64,000 nt of DNA. Source: Helcobacillus massiliensis (GTDB lineage Bacteria > Actinomycetota > Actinomycetes > Actinomycetales > Dermabacteraceae). The stretch lies in the NCBI RefSeq assembly GCF_014191425.1, contig NZ_JACHWP010000001.1, positions 372,001-436,000 on the forward strand, written 5' to 3'. Of this stretch, positions 26,200-36,167 are shown piece after piece. The notes beneath the pieces are model-generated. The model did not search any database and had not been told where the DNA came from. It saw only the letters and a list, made by a program, of their open reading frames with translations. Every line of letters begins with the position of its first letter. Position 1 is the first letter of the stretch. The translations under genes were made by a program, and so were the position numbers.

Positions 26200-28470
26200 T
26201 CAGGAGTCCGAACGTCCCGTCCTCGTCCGCAGCGAACGGGACAGATCCACGAGGAACGAGCGGACATCCTCCGGGCTCTCCAGGCGGAACTGCGCCGCCG
26301 TATCGCCCTCACCCACCTTGATGGTGATGTCGTCGTCCTCGGCGCGGGCGAACACGGACTCGTCGGTCACATCGTCGCCGATGTACAGCCACGCATCGGC
26401 GGCGCACGCCCGCGCGAGGGTCTCCACCGCTTCCCCCTTCGTGGCGGGGATGACGGAGAACTCCACCACGGCCTTGCCCGGGGTGACCCGAACATCCGGC
26501 AGAGTGCGCGCGTACTCCAGCGCGGCCTCCGTCGCGTTCACACCACCGCGCCCGCGGGCGTTGCGGGTGTGCAGCACCGCGGCCGACGGCTTGACCTCCA
26601 CCTCGGTGCCGGGGAACTTCAGCGCGATCTTCTCCAGCGTCCGCCTGATCGACTGCAGCAGAGCGGTGCGCTGCGGGTTCATCGACAGCGACGCACCGTC
26701 CAGCACGCTCGCGTCCATATCGCGGGGCAGCGCCCCCACTTCAGCACCGTGGGAGCCGACCAGCACCACCGAGCTCGGCATGTGGGTGCGGCTGTCCAGG
26801 TCCTCCAGGGTGCGCCCGGACACCAGGGCCACGTTCACCCCGTCGATGTCGGCGAAGCCGCGCAGCGCCGCCAGCGAGTCCGGCAGCGCCTGCGCATCAT
26901 CGCGGTGCGCGACGATCGGGGCGAGGACGCCGTCGAAGTCGGAGGCGATGAGCACCCGTGGGATCGACATGAACCGCTCAACGCTCTCATCCAGCTCCTC
27001 CAGCGGGGGAGCAGTCTCCCCGCTGAGGCGCACCTCCGGAATGTGGGGGCTCGAGTTGCGCTCCCCGCCCTCGCTCAGCACCGACAGGAAGTCATCGGCC
27101 CAGTCCTGCACAGTGTTGTTCTCCACCTGCCGGCGCAGCGACTCCATGGCGGCGCGCTGCTCATCGGGGGACATGGCGAGGGCGTGCAGGATCGCGGTCT
27201 TCAGCTCATCGATGTCATGCGGGTTCACCAGCGTGGCGGCGCGCAGCTCATCCGCGGCGCCGGTGAACTCCGACAGCACCAGCACGCCCTGGCAGTCCAC
27301 CCGGGAGGAGATGTACTCCTTCGCGACCAGGTTCATGCCGTCGCGCAGGCTCGTCACCAGCAGGACGTCCGCCGCCATGTACAGGGCGGTCATCTCCTCC
27401 CGGTTGAAGGAGCGGTGCATGTAGGTGATGGCGGGCCGGCCCAGCGGCGCGAAGTCGCCGTTCAGGCGGCCGACCGTCAGCTCCACTTCGTCACGCAGCT
27501 GCCGGTAGGCATCCACGCGTTCGCGGGACGGGGTCGCGACCTGCAGCATCGTCACCAGGTGCGGATCCACCGCGCCTTCGGCCAGCAGCTCGCCGTAGGC
27601 CTTCAGGCGGTGTCGAATGCCCTTCGTGTAGTCCAGGCGGTCCACGCCCAGCACGATCCTCTTCGGATTGCCGAGCTCCGCGCGGATCTCCTCCGCGCGC
27701 TTGAGCACCGCCGGGTCCTTCGTGAGGCGGTCGTACACGGAGGTGTCGATCGAGATCGGGAACGCGCGCGCCACCACGGTGCGGTCCGGCTCCACGCCGA
27801 TCCCCGGCACGTGGATCTCGTGCTCAGCGGAGCGGTAGCCCAGCAGCTGCCGCACGCAGGTCATGAAGTTGATGGAGTCGCGCTCCCGCTGGAAGCCCAC
27901 GAGATCCGCGCCCAGCAGGCCCCGCAGCACCAGGTTGCGCTTGGGCAGCTGTGCGAACAGTTCGAACGGCGGGAACGGAATGTGGTTGAAGAACCCGATC
28001 TTCAGGTCGGGTCGCTGCGCGCGGATCATCTCCGGCACCAGCTGCAGCTGGTAGTCGTGCACCCACACGGTGCCGCCGCGCACCGCAACGGACGCGGCCG
28101 CCGCCGCAAACTTCCGATTCACATCGACGTACGCGTCCCACCAGGTGCGGTGGAAGTTCGGGTCCGCGATCACGTCATGGTACAGCGGCCACAGGGTGCC
28201 GTTGGAGAAGCCCTCGTAGTACTTCTCCACCTCGCTGTTGGTGAGGAACACCGGGAAGAGGCTCATCCCGTCGGCCTCGAACGGCTCGATCGCCTCATCC
28301 GTGAGGCCCGGCCAGCCCACCCAGGCGGCGGAGTCCACATCCTCCATCACCGACTTCATCGCGGTGACCAGACCACCCGGGGACGTCACCCACGAACGGG
28401 TGCCGTCACTGGCCACGTGCTGGTCAACAGGGAGTCGGTTGGCGACGACGACGAGCTCATGCTTGTGCAT
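26200..28470 (-). CDS. otsAB: Fused trehalose-6-phosphate synthase / phosphatase
   Basis: 756 aa with both trehalose enzymes. Residues 1-470: GT20 synthase with the N-terminal ANRLPVD, SPGGLV, WVHDYQLQLVPEM, LGVDRLDYTKGI and DGMNLVAKEY. Residues about 505-750: HAD-type phosphatase with DFDGVLAPIV, SGRTLEDL and GDDVTDESVF. It makes trehalose from UDP- (or GDP-) glucose and glucose-6-phosphate without releasing the phosphate ester. Fusions are usual in eukaryotes and scattered in bacteria; most actinobacteria encode otsA and otsB separately. The start has AGGAGG 7 nt upstream. Divergent from lysA. Confidence 0.93.
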   Translation of the reverse strand: MHKHELVVVANRLPVDQHVASDGTRSWVTSPGGLVTAMKSVMEDVDSAAWVGWPGLTDEAIEPFEADGMSLFPVFLTNSEVEKYYEGFSNGTLWPLYHDVIADPNFHRTWWDAYVDVNRKFAAAAASVAVRGGTVWVHDYQLQLVPEMIRAQRPDLKIGFFNHIPFPPFELFAQLPKRNLVLRGLLGADLVGFQRERDSINFMTCVRQLLGYRSAEHEIHVPGIGVEPDRTVVARAFPISIDTSVYDRLTKDPAVLKRAEEIRAELGNPKRIVLGVDRLDYTKGIRHRLKAYGELLAEGAVDPHLVTMLQVATPSRERVDAYRQLRDEVELTVGRLNGDFAPLGRPAITYMHRSFNREEMTALYMAADVLLVTSLRDGMNLVAKEYISSRVDCQGVLVLSEFTGAADELRAATLVNPHDIDELKTAILHALAMSPDEQRAAMESLRRQVENNTVQDWADDFLSVLSEGGERNSSPHIPEVRLSGETAPPLEELDESVERFMSIPRVLIASDFDGVLAPIVAHRDDAQALPDSLAALRGFADIDGVNVALVSGRTLEDLDSRTHMPSSVVLVGSHGAEVGALPRDMDASVLDGASLSMNPQRTALLQSIRRTLEKIALKFPGTEVEVKPSAAVLHTRNARGRGGVNATEAALEYARTLPDVRVTPGKAVVEFSVIPATKGEAVETLARACAADAWLYIGDDVTDESVFARAEDDDITIKVGEGDTAAQFRLESPEDVRSFLVDLSRSLRTRTGRSDS

Positions 28471-28621
28471 GTGGTGAACCTCCTACAGCCTTCGCTGTGA
28501 GCGTACCAATGGCCCCAGACGACGGGCTGAACCAGGCCGGGCCCGCCCCGTCGGCCACCGGCCCGCCACGACCACGGAGCCGCAGTGTGGACACCCATCT
28601 CACGGCCAGGCGCCCGCTCCC

Positions 28622-28627
28622 TACGAT
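28622..28627 (+). promoter_or_regulatory. -10 box TACGAT for the lysA operon
   Basis: TACGAT lies 48 nt before the lysA ATG, giving a leader of about 40 nt. No clear -35. Confidence 0.4.
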
Positions 28628-28675
28628 GGAGCGACATCGATCCGGACGGAGCGGTGCCGACCACAAAGGAGACCC

Positions 28676-30088
28676 ATGCGCGCACACGAAGCCGGAGCCC
28701 TGCACGGCAATGACGCAGCCCCCACCTGGCTGCCCTACCCGGCTGATGTCAACGCCCTCATCCCGGGCCTGTTCTCCCAGCAGACCCGCCGCGGCGACGA
28801 CGGCGCTCTGGAGATCGGCGGCGTGAGCGCCCACGCCATCCTCCAGCAGGTCGGCTCACCCGCCTTCGTCATCGACGAAGAGGACTTCCGTGCTCGCGCC
28901 CGCGCCTTCAAGGATGCGTTCGAAACCGCCTTCGCACCCCTGAACGGCGCCCATGTCAGCTACGCCGCGAAGGCGTTCATCGCCACCCGTATCGCCCGCT
29001 GGATGGCGGAGGACGGCCTCGGCCTCGACGTCTGCACCGGCGGCGAAATGGCTGTCGGACTGCGCGGCGGCATGCCCGCCGACCGCATGACCCTCCACGG
29101 CAACAACAAGTCCGACGCCGAGATCGAACGCGCGCTCACCGAAGGCGTCGGCCGCATCGTCATCGACTCCCTCGAGGAGATCGACCGCGTCGCCGACATC
29201 GCCGAGCGCCTCGGCACCACCGCCCACGTCCTGCTGCGCGTCACCAGCGGCGTGGAGGCCCACACCCACGAGTTCATCGCCACCGCCCACGAGGACCAGA
29301 AGTTCGGCATCTCCATCACCACCGGAGACGCCCTCACCGCCGCTGAGGACGTCCTCAAGCGCCCCAGTCTCCACCTCGACGGGCTCCACTCCCACATCGG
29401 CTCGCAGATCTTCGACACCCACGGCTTCGAGGTCGCCGCCCGACGGGTCCTCGCGCTCGTCAAGCGCATCCAGGAGACCACCGGCCGCACCTGCGAGCAC
29501 CTCGTGCTCGGCGGCGGCTTCGGCGTCATGTACAACACCCAGCACACCCCCTCCACCCCGACGGCGCTCGCGGACTCCCTCGCCGAGATCATCCGCATCG
29601 AATGCACCGACCTCGACCTCCCGTTTCCGGTGCTCGGCTTCGAACCCGGCCGCGCCATCGCCGGCCCCTCGACGCAGACGCTGTACACCGTCGGCACCAC
29701 GAAGATGGTGGAGCTCGGCCCCGCCCAGCGGCGCCTCTACGTCTCGGTCGACGGCGGCATGAGCGACAACATCCGCACCGCCCTGTACGACGCCGACTAC
29801 TCCTGCCTGCTCGCCTCCCGCACCTCTGATGCGGAACCGGCCGTGGTCAGGGTGGTCGGCAAGCACTGCGAAAGCGGCGATATCGTCGTCAAGGACGAGT
29901 ACCTGCCCGCCGATGTGCACCGCGGCGACATCATCACCGTCCCCGTCACCGGCGCCTACTGCTACTCGCTCGCCTCGAACTACAACCACGTTCCCCGACC
30001 CGTTGTCGTCAGTGTGGCCGATGGCGAGGTCAGCCCCATGATCCGGCGCGAGACCGAAGACGACCTCCTGGCCCGCGACCTCGGCTGA
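28676..30088 (+). CDS. lysA: Diaminopimelate decarboxylase
   Basis: The last step of lysine synthesis, from meso-diaminopimelate. A 470-aa fold-type III PLP enzyme: PLP lysine in SYAAKAFIA, LHSHIGSQIFD, the GGGFGV glycine loop, EPGRAIAG, and CESGDIV with the active-site Cys of the dimer partner. RBS AAGGAG. It heads a lysA-hom-thrC-thrB cluster typical of actinobacteria. Confidence 0.95.
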   Translation: MRAHEAGALHGNDAAPTWLPYPADVNALIPGLFSQQTRRGDDGALEIGGVSAHAILQQVGSPAFVIDEEDFRARARAFKDAFETAFAPLNGAHVSYAAKAFIATRIARWMAEDGLGLDVCTGGEMAVGLRGGMPADRMTLHGNNKSDAEIERALTEGVGRIVIDSLEEIDRVADIAERLGTTAHVLLRVTSGVEAHTHEFIATAHEDQKFGISITTGDALTAAEDVLKRPSLHLDGLHSHIGSQIFDTHGFEVAARRVLALVKRIQETTGRTCEHLVLGGGFGVMYNTQHTPSTPTALADSLAEIIRIECTDLDLPFPVLGFEPGRAIAGPSTQTLYTVGTTKMVELGPAQRRLYVSVDGGMSDNIRTALYDADYSCLLASRTSDAEPAVVRVVGKHCESGDIVVKDEYLPADVHRGDIITVPVTGAYCYSLASNYNHVPRPVVVSVADGEVSPMIRRETEDDLLARDLG

Positions 30089-30116
30089 CACCCCAACCCA
30101 AGGAGACGAAGACCCC

Positions 30117-31445
30117 ATGACCCAGAACGCATCCGCACCCCAGCCGCTCAAGATCGCCGTGCTCGGCGCCGGCACCGTCGGCACCGACGTGATCCGCCTC
30201 CTCGGCCAGCACCCCAAGGACTTCGCGCACCGCGCCGGCGCACCGCTGGAGATCATCGGCATCGGTGTGCGCGACTCCTCGAAGGACCGCGGCCCCCACG
30301 TGGACCGCTCCCTCATCCGCGACGACCTCGAAGCCCTCGTCGAAGAGGCCGACATCGTGGTCGAGGTGATGGGCGGCCAGGAGCCCGCCCGCTCCCTGAT
30401 CCTGCACGCCCTCGAGAACGGCGCCAGCGTCATCACCGCGAACAAGGCGCTGCTGGCGACCGACGGCCCCGCCCTGTACGAAGCTGCCGACCGCCACGGC
30501 GTGGACATCTCCTTCGAAGCCGCCGTCGCCGGAGCCATCCCGCTGATCCGGCCCCTGCGCGACTCCCTTGCGGGGGACCGCATCGAGCGCGTCCTCGGCA
30601 TCGTCAACGGCACCACCAACTACATCCTCGATGCCATGACCCGCACCGGGCAGAGCTTCGACGACGCCCTCGCCGACGCTCAGCGCCTCGGCTACGCCGA
30701 AGCGGACCCGACCGCCGATGTGGAGGGACAGGACGCCGCCGCGAAGGCATCGATCCTCGCCTCCCTCGCCTTCCACTCCCGTGTCCACCTGGACGATGTC
30801 TTCCTCGAAGGCATCACCCGCATCTCCTCCGATGACGTCGCCGCCGCTGAGCGCCTGGGCCGCGTCATCAAACTGCTGAGCGTCGTGGAGCGAGTCACCG
30901 GCGAGGACGGATCCGAGGCGATTTCGGCGCGCGTCTACCCGGTGATGCTGCCGAACGCGCACCCGCTGGCATCCGTCGGCGAAGCGTTCAACGCCGTCTT
31001 CGTGGAAGCGGAGGCCGCCGGCGAGCTGATGTTCTACGGACAGGGCGCCGGCGGCGCCCCGACCGCGTCGGCCGTCCTCGGCGACCTCGTCTCCGTGGCC
31101 CGCAACCGCGTCTTCGGAGGCAAGGAGCCCGACGAGTCCTTCTACGCCAAGCTGCCGACCGCAGGCCTGGACGCTCTCTCCAACCCGTTCTACCTGGCGC
31201 TCACCGTGGTGGACCGCCCCGGTGTGCTCGCCGACGTCGCCGGGATCCTCAGCGAGAACGGCATCTCGATCAGCACCATCCACCAGGAGGGGGCGACCGA
31301 CCCGGAGGGCAGCGACGCGAGCGCCCACATCGGCATCGTCACCCACACGGCGGGGGAGAAGGACATGCAGACCGCGCTGGAGCAGCTGCGCAGCCGGGAC
31401 ACCGTCACGAGCGTGGACTCGCTCGTCCGCGTTGAAGGAGAATGA
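30117..31445 (+). CDS. hom: Homoserine dehydrogenase
   Basis: Reduces aspartate semialdehyde to homoserine, the branch point to threonine and methionine. 442 aa: N-terminal Rossmann motif [11 protein letters not shown], the catalytic core [17 protein letters not shown] and NGTTNYILD, and a C-terminal ACT domain ([23 protein letters not shown]) that gives threonine feedback in relatives. RBS AAGGAGACG. The stop overlaps the next start region by 4 nt, so it is coupled to thrC. Confidence 0.95.
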   Translation: MTQNASAPQPLKIAVLGAGTVGTDVIRLLGQHPKDFAHRAGAPLEIIGIGVRDSSKDRGPHVDRSLIRDDLEALVEEADIVVEVMGGQEPARSLILHALENGASVITANKALLATDGPALYEAADRHGVDISFEAAVAGAIPLIRPLRDSLAGDRIERVLGIVNGTTNYILDAMTRTGQSFDDALADAQRLGYAEADPTADVEGQDAAAKASILASLAFHSRVHLDDVFLEGITRISSDDVAAAERLGRVIKLLSVVERVTGEDGSEAISARVYPVMLPNAHPLASVGEAFNAVFVEAEAAGELMFYGQGAGGAPTASAVLGDLVSVARNRVFGGKEPDESFYAKLPTAGLDALSNPFYLALTVVDRPGVLADVAGILSENGISISTIHQEGATDPEGSDASAHIGIVTHTAGEKDMQTALEQLRSRDTVTSVDSLVRVEGE

Positions 31446-32530
31446 CCATGGCTCACCAGTGGCGCGGAGTGCTCCGCGAATACCTCGACCACCTGCCGTT
31501 CAGTGAGGACGACGCCCTTCTCACACTCGGCGAAGGCGGCACTCCGCTTGTGCACGCGCCCACCCTCAGCGAGCAGCTCGGCGCCGAGGTCCACATCAAG
31601 GTGGAGGGCATGAACCCCACCGGGTCGTTCAAGGACCGCGGCATGGTCTCGGCGATGACGAAGGCCGTCAACGACGGTGCGAAGGTCGTGGTGTGCGCCT
31701 CGACCGGGAACACGTCGGCCTCCGCCGCGGCGTACGCCACCCGCGCCGGCATCGGCTGCGCCGTCCTGCTGCCGGAGGGGAAGATCGCCGCCGGCAAGAT
31801 GGCGCAGGCCGTGATGCACGGGGCGCGCCTGATCGCTGTGCAGGGCAACTTCGACGACTGCCTGGAGATCGCCCGCAAACTCGATGCGGCGTTCCCGGTG
31901 GAGCTGGTCAACTCCGTCAACCCGTACCGCCTGCAGGGGCAGAAGACCGGAGCGTTCGAAATCGTCGACGCCCTCGGGAAGGCGCCGGACATCCATGTCC
32001 TGCCGGTCGGCAACGCCGGCAACATCTCCGCCTACTGGATGGGATACACGGAGTACCGCGACAAGGGCATCAGCGGCTCCGTGCCGCAGATGTGGGGCTT
32101 CCAGGCCGCCGGCGCCGCACCGTTCGTGGCCGGCCGCCCCATCACCGACCCGGAGACCGTGGCGACCGCGATCCGAATCGGCGCTCCCGCCTCCTGGTCC
32201 CTCGCTGCGGATGCCCGCGACTCCTCCGGCGGCCTCATCTCCGCCGTCAGCGACGAGGAGATCCTCGAAGCGCAGTCCCTGCTCGCTTCCGAAGTCGGCA
32301 TCTTCGTGGAGCCCGCCTCCGCCGCCGGTGTGGCCGGCCTGCTGAAGATCAAGCGGGAGGGCCGCACCGCCACTGGGCAGGAGCGCTCCATCCCGAAGGA
32401 CTCGGTGATCACCGTGACCGTCACCGGCAACGGCCTGAAGGATACGGAGACCGCGCTGAAGAACAAGGACCTCACCCCGGTCACTGTTCCCGTGGACATC
32501 AACGCGGCGGCGAAGGCGATGGGACTGTGA
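31442..32530 (+). CDS. thrC: Threonine synthase
   Basis: Converts O-phosphohomoserine to threonine. 362 aa, the short class seen in actinobacteria. PLP lysine in [41 protein letters not shown] for phosphate binding, and [11 protein letters not shown]. It starts in the hom stop region and ends overlapping thrB (GTGA). A tight hom-thrC-thrB operon. Confidence 0.95.
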   Translation: MTMAHQWRGVLREYLDHLPFSEDDALLTLGEGGTPLVHAPTLSEQLGAEVHIKVEGMNPTGSFKDRGMVSAMTKAVNDGAKVVVCASTGNTSASAAAYATRAGIGCAVLLPEGKIAAGKMAQAVMHGARLIAVQGNFDDCLEIARKLDAAFPVELVNSVNPYRLQGQKTGAFEIVDALGKAPDIHVLPVGNAGNISAYWMGYTEYRDKGISGSVPQMWGFQAAGAAPFVAGRPITDPETVATAIRIGAPASWSLAADARDSSGGLISAVSDEEILEAQSLLASEVGIFVEPASAAGVAGLLKIKREGRTATGQERSIPKDSVITVTVTGNGLKDTETALKNKDLTPVTVPVDINAAAKAMGL

Positions 32531-33456
32531 GGATCGCCCACGAGCGCGTTCGCGCCCAGGTGCCCGCCACCAGCGCCAACCTTGGTCCCGGGTTCGACAG
32601 CTTCGGCCTCGCCCTGGAGCTGCGCGACGAGTACGAGCTGGAGGTCACCACCGGGGAAGTGGAGATCACCGTGGAGGGCGAAGGCGCGGATGACGTCCCC
32701 CGCGGCGATGCGCACCTGGTCGTGCAGTCGCTGCGCGCCGCTCTCGATCACATCGGCGCTGCGCAGGTGGGGATCCGCCTGCACTGCACGAACCGCATCC
32801 CCCACGGTCGCGGGCTCGGCTCGAGCGCTGCCGCGGTCGTCGGCGGGATCGTGCTGGCACGGGCACTGCTGGCGGACCCGTCGGCCCTGGACGAGCAGGA
32901 GATGCTGCAGCTCGCCACTGACCTCGAGGGGCACCCCGACAACGCCGCCCCCGCGCTGCTGGGCGGCGTCACCCTCTCCTATCTGCAGGGCGGGCGCGCG
33001 CACGCCGAACGCCTGCGGGTGGGGACGGGGGCCGACGGGTCCAGCATCCTCGACCCGGTCATCATCTCCCCTGCCGCTCCGGTCGCGACGTCGACGGCGC
33101 GGTCGCTGCTGCCCGAGGAGGTGCCGTTCGCTGATGCTGCGTTCAACCTGTCGCGCGCCGCGCTGTTCGTGCACGCGATCGCGGAGGATCCCTCGCTGCT
33201 GCTGACCGCAACGCAGGACCGCCTGCATCAGGAGCGTCGACAGGAGGCGATGCCGCAGAGTGTGGCGCTGGTGCAGATGCTGCGCCAGGAGGGTGTACCC
33301 GCCGTGATCTCGGGAGCGGGGCCGACGGTGCTCATCCCCGCCGGCGCACCGCGGCACCTGGTGCGCCTCGTTCGGGACATGGTGGACGACCCCGCCCAGT
33401 GGCGGATCGCGCGCATCGGCCTGTCAGGCGGCGGTGCACGCACTGTGCTACTCTGA
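32527..33456 (+). CDS. thrB: Homoserine kinase
   Basis: A GHMP kinase that phosphorylates homoserine. 309 aa from the GTG overlapping the thrC stop. Seen: [18 protein letters not shown], the ATP-binding [31 protein letters not shown] and the C-terminal [10 protein letters not shown]. The frame is open far upstream but that part is thrC read out of frame. Last gene of the threonine operon. Confidence 0.95.
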   Translation: MRIAHERVRAQVPATSANLGPGFDSFGLALELRDEYELEVTTGEVEITVEGEGADDVPRGDAHLVVQSLRAALDHIGAAQVGIRLHCTNRIPHGRGLGSSAAAVVGGIVLARALLADPSALDEQEMLQLATDLEGHPDNAAPALLGGVTLSYLQGGRAHAERLRVGTGADGSSILDPVIISPAAPVATSTARSLLPEEVPFADAAFNLSRAALFVHAIAEDPSLLLTATQDRLHQERRQEAMPQSVALVQMLRQEGVPAVISGAGPTVLIPAGAPRHLVRLVRDMVDDPAQWRIARIGLSGGGARTVLL

Positions 33457-33681
33457 GGGCGCGCTCGGGATCTCTCCCGGCGGGCCATCCCTTGTCATAG
33501 GTCTGAACGCCCGCGAGTTTCAGCGCACTGCACCACGAACCATGTCTACTCGGTGGTGAATCCTCAGAGGAATCCCCTGTGCCGCTGTCTGTCTGCGCGC
33601 TTCTGTTCGATCAGAGTGTGCACGCCCGCGCTCTCCTCACCGCCGAGAACCACGGGAATCGAACCTAAGGAAGGACCCCGG

Positions 33682-35709
33682 GTGACTGAGAACAACGCCC
33701 AGGCCGCCGCAAGCGACCTGCAGGCCAAGAAGCTCCCCGAGCTGCAGGCCATCGCCACCTCCATGGGCATCAAGAGCGTCCGCAAGTACCGCAAGGGCGA
33801 GCTCATCGCAGCGATTCAGTCCGGCGGCGCCGCATCGAGCGCCCCCGCATCGCGCCCCCAGGCCTCGGACTCCGGCGCCCCCGACTCCAGCGAACGCGCT
33901 GAGCAGGACCAGGAGCCGTTCACCGCTCCGCAGAAGCCGGCCGAGAATGCCGAGAACAGCCGTTCCGCGAAGCGCGGCTCCGACAAGCGCTCCTCCGATG
34001 AGGGCACCGGCACCGACCGCGCGGGCGACGACCGCCCCCGCCGCGTGGAGGACATCCAGCTGCCCGAATCGCCGCGCACCGGCCGTGACAGCGCGTCAGC
34101 GGACGGCCGAGACTCCCACGAGGACCGCCGTGATGACGACCAGCAGGGCTCCCGCGGCCGTCGCGGGCGCGACCGTGACCGCAGCGACCGCGACGGTGAT
34201 GATCGCGACGATCGCCGCAGCCGCCGTGATAGCGGCGGCCGCTCCGACCGCGACGGCAATCGCCGCGACCAGGGCGACGGCTCCCGGGACGACCGGGACA
34301 GCCGCGGGCAGGGCCGTGATGACGATCGCCGCCACCAGGACGACGAGGACGGCAAGGGCCGCGGCCGCAACCGCCAGCGCTCCCGCTCCCGGGACCGTCG
34401 GCGCCGCGGGCGCGACGGCGACCAGCAGCAGGGCGGCGGCAACGGCGGCCAGGACGAGCAGGTGAACGAGGACGACGTCCTCGTGGCCGTCGCCGGCATC
34501 CTCGACATCCGCGACAACTACGCCTTCGTCCGCACCACCGGCTACCTGCCGGGGGAGAGCGACGTCTACGTGTCCATGAACCAGGTCCGCAAGTACGGCC
34601 TGCGCAAGGGCGACGCCATCGCCGGCCAGGTCAAGGCCCCTCAGGACGGCGACGACAACAACCAGAAGAACCAGGGCGGCGGTCGCAACCAGGGCCGCGG
34701 CGGTCGTGGCGGCCGCGGTGGGCGCAACATGAAGAACGCCCACTCGAAGTTCGCCGCGCTCGTCACGGTGGACGCCGTCAACGGCATGCCGCCCGAGCAC
34801 GCCCGCAACCGCAAGGACTTCGGCAAGCTCACCCCGCTCTACCCGGACAGCCGTCTGCACCTGGCGACCACCGCCGGCAACTTCACCACGCGCATCATCG
34901 ACCTGGTCTCACCGATCGGCAAGGGCCAGCGCGGCCTGATCGTGGCGCCGCCGAAGACCGGCAAGACCATCATCCTGCAGAAGATCGCGGACGCCATCAC
35001 CACGAACAACCCCGAGGTCCACCTCATGGTGGTGCTCGTGGACGAGCGCCCCGAAGAGGTCACCGACATGCAGCGCACCGTCAAGGGTGAGGTCATCGCC
35101 TCCACCTTCGACCGTCCTGCCGATGACCACACCACCGTCGCGGAGCTCGCCATTGAGCGAGCGAAGCGCCTGGTGGAGCTCGGCCGCGACGTGGTGGTCC
35201 TGCTGGACTCCATCACCCGTCTGGGCCGTGCCTACAACCTGGCCGCCCCGGCCTCGGGCCGCATCCTCTCCGGTGGTGTGGACTCCTCGGCGCTGTACCC
35301 GCCGAAGAAGTTCTTCGGTGCCGCCCGCAACGTGGAGAACGGCGGCTCGCTGACGATCCTCGCGACCGCTCTGGTGGACACCGGCTCGAAGATGGATGAA
35401 GTGATCTTCGAGGAGTTCAAGGGCACCGGCAACTGGGAGCTGAAGCTGGAGCGCAAGCTCGCCGAGCGCCGCATCTTCCCGGCTGTGGACGTCAACGCCT
35501 CGGGCACCCGCCGCGAGGAGGCGCTCATGCAGAACGAGGAGCTCGCGGTGATGTGGAAGCTGCGCCGCGTGCTGGCGCAGCTCGAGCAGCAGCAGGCGCT
35601 CGAGCTTCTGCTGGAGCGGATGAAGAAGACCCAGTCGAACACCGAGTTCCTGATGACGGTCGCGAAGTCCACGCCGAGCGTGCCCCGCGGCTCCGCCAAC
35701 GGGGAGTGA
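33682..35709 (+). CDS. rho: Transcription termination factor Rho
   Basis: A hexameric RNA-dependent ATPase that ends transcription. 675 aa from GTG 33682 (AAGGAAGGA upstream), against about 420 in E. coli. Rho-N domain (KKLPELQAIATSMGIKSVRKYRKGELI), then an insertion from about residue 55 to 265 of Arg/Asp/Gly repeats typical of high-GC actinobacteria, then the RNA-binding CSD (AGILDIRDNYAFVRTTGYL), Walker A PPKTGKT, Walker B VVLLDSITRLGRAYN, and Q/R-loop segments. The insertion is probably an extra RNA-binding, disordered region. The 225-nt leader may serve autoregulation. Confidence 0.95.
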   Translation: MTENNAQAAASDLQAKKLPELQAIATSMGIKSVRKYRKGELIAAIQSGGAASSAPASRPQASDSGAPDSSERAEQDQEPFTAPQKPAENAENSRSAKRGSDKRSSDEGTGTDRAGDDRPRRVEDIQLPESPRTGRDSASADGRDSHEDRRDDDQQGSRGRRGRDRDRSDRDGDDRDDRRSRRDSGGRSDRDGNRRDQGDGSRDDRDSRGQGRDDDRRHQDDEDGKGRGRNRQRSRSRDRRRRGRDGDQQQGGGNGGQDEQVNEDDVLVAVAGILDIRDNYAFVRTTGYLPGESDVYVSMNQVRKYGLRKGDAIAGQVKAPQDGDDNNQKNQGGGRNQGRGGRGGRGGRNMKNAHSKFAALVTVDAVNGMPPEHARNRKDFGKLTPLYPDSRLHLATTAGNFTTRIIDLVSPIGKGQRGLIVAPPKTGKTIILQKIADAITTNNPEVHLMVVLVDERPEEVTDMQRTVKGEVIASTFDRPADDHTTVAELAIERAKRLVELGRDVVVLLDSITRLGRAYNLAAPASGRILSGGVDSSALYPPKKFFGAARNVENGGSLTILATALVDTGSKMDEVIFEEFKGTGNWELKLERKLAERRIFPAVDVNASGTRREEALMQNEELAVMWKLRRVLAQLEQQQALELLLERMKKTQSNTEFLMTVAKSTPSVPRGSANGE

Positions 35710-35716
35710 GCTTCAC

Positions 35717-35765
35717 ACCGCGTCACCGGTGTAACGAGTCTGACAGGCCCGCCCGGTGACGCGGT
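35717..35765 (+). terminator. Long inverted repeat after rho, no T-tract
   Basis: ACCGCGTCACCGG and CCGGTGACGCGGT form a perfect 13-bp stem around a 23-nt loop. There is no T-run, so it may slow RNA decay or act with Rho. Confidence 0.55.
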
Positions 35766-35856
35766 CCGCCCCGCCGTGGGACAATGAACGACGGTTCTGG
35801 TTCACGAGCCGCCCCTGCGACTCGACCCAGCGACCCCTGACCTAAGGAGACACCCC

Positions 35857-36072
35857 ATGCAGAAGGACATCCATCCTGATTACGTGGTGACCGAGGTGAC
35901 CTGCACCTGCGGCAACACCTTCACCACCCGCAGCACGAAGACCGACGGCACCATCAAGGCCGAGGTGTGCTCGGCATGCCACCCGTTCTACACCGGCAAG
36001 CAGAAGATTCTGGACACCGGTGGCCGCGTGGCACGCTTCGAAGCCCGTTACGGCAAGAAGGCTGCCAAGTAG
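35857..36072 (+). CDS. rpmE: 50S ribosomal protein bL31 (zinc-binding form)
   Basis: 71 aa, with a near-perfect family start [16 protein letters not shown]. Four cysteines (CTCGNTF, then [10 protein letters not shown]) make the zinc-ribbon C+ form, which is replaced by a Cys-free paralogue under zinc limitation in many actinobacteria. RBS AAGGAGA. Transcribed apart from rho, with its own terminator. Confidence 0.97.
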   Translation: MQKDIHPDYVVTEVTCTCGNTFTTRSTKTDGTIKAEVCSACHPFYTGKQKILDTGGRVARFEARYGKKAAK

Positions 36073-36083
36073 CTTGTTCGATG

Positions 36084-36126
36084 CGGCGCCGATCCCCCTG
36101 ACAGCAGAGGGGATCGGCGCCGTTTC
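36084..36126 (+). terminator. Rho-independent terminator after rpmE
   Basis: Perfect 14-bp stem CGGCGCCGATCCCC/GGGGATCGGCGCCG with an 11-nt loop, followed by TTTCT. The strongest terminator in the window. Confidence 0.9.
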
Positions 36127-36167
36127 TCATCCCACCCGCCTTCGTCCCGTGCCACCCAGGAGCCGCA

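Noticed and set aside
33996-34450. Tandem repeat or CRISPR-like array inside rho
   Set aside because: The repetitive GAC/CGC text encodes the Arg/Asp/Gly insertion of Rho in frame, with no constant repeat-spacer spacing. No CRISPR array was seen anywhere in the window.
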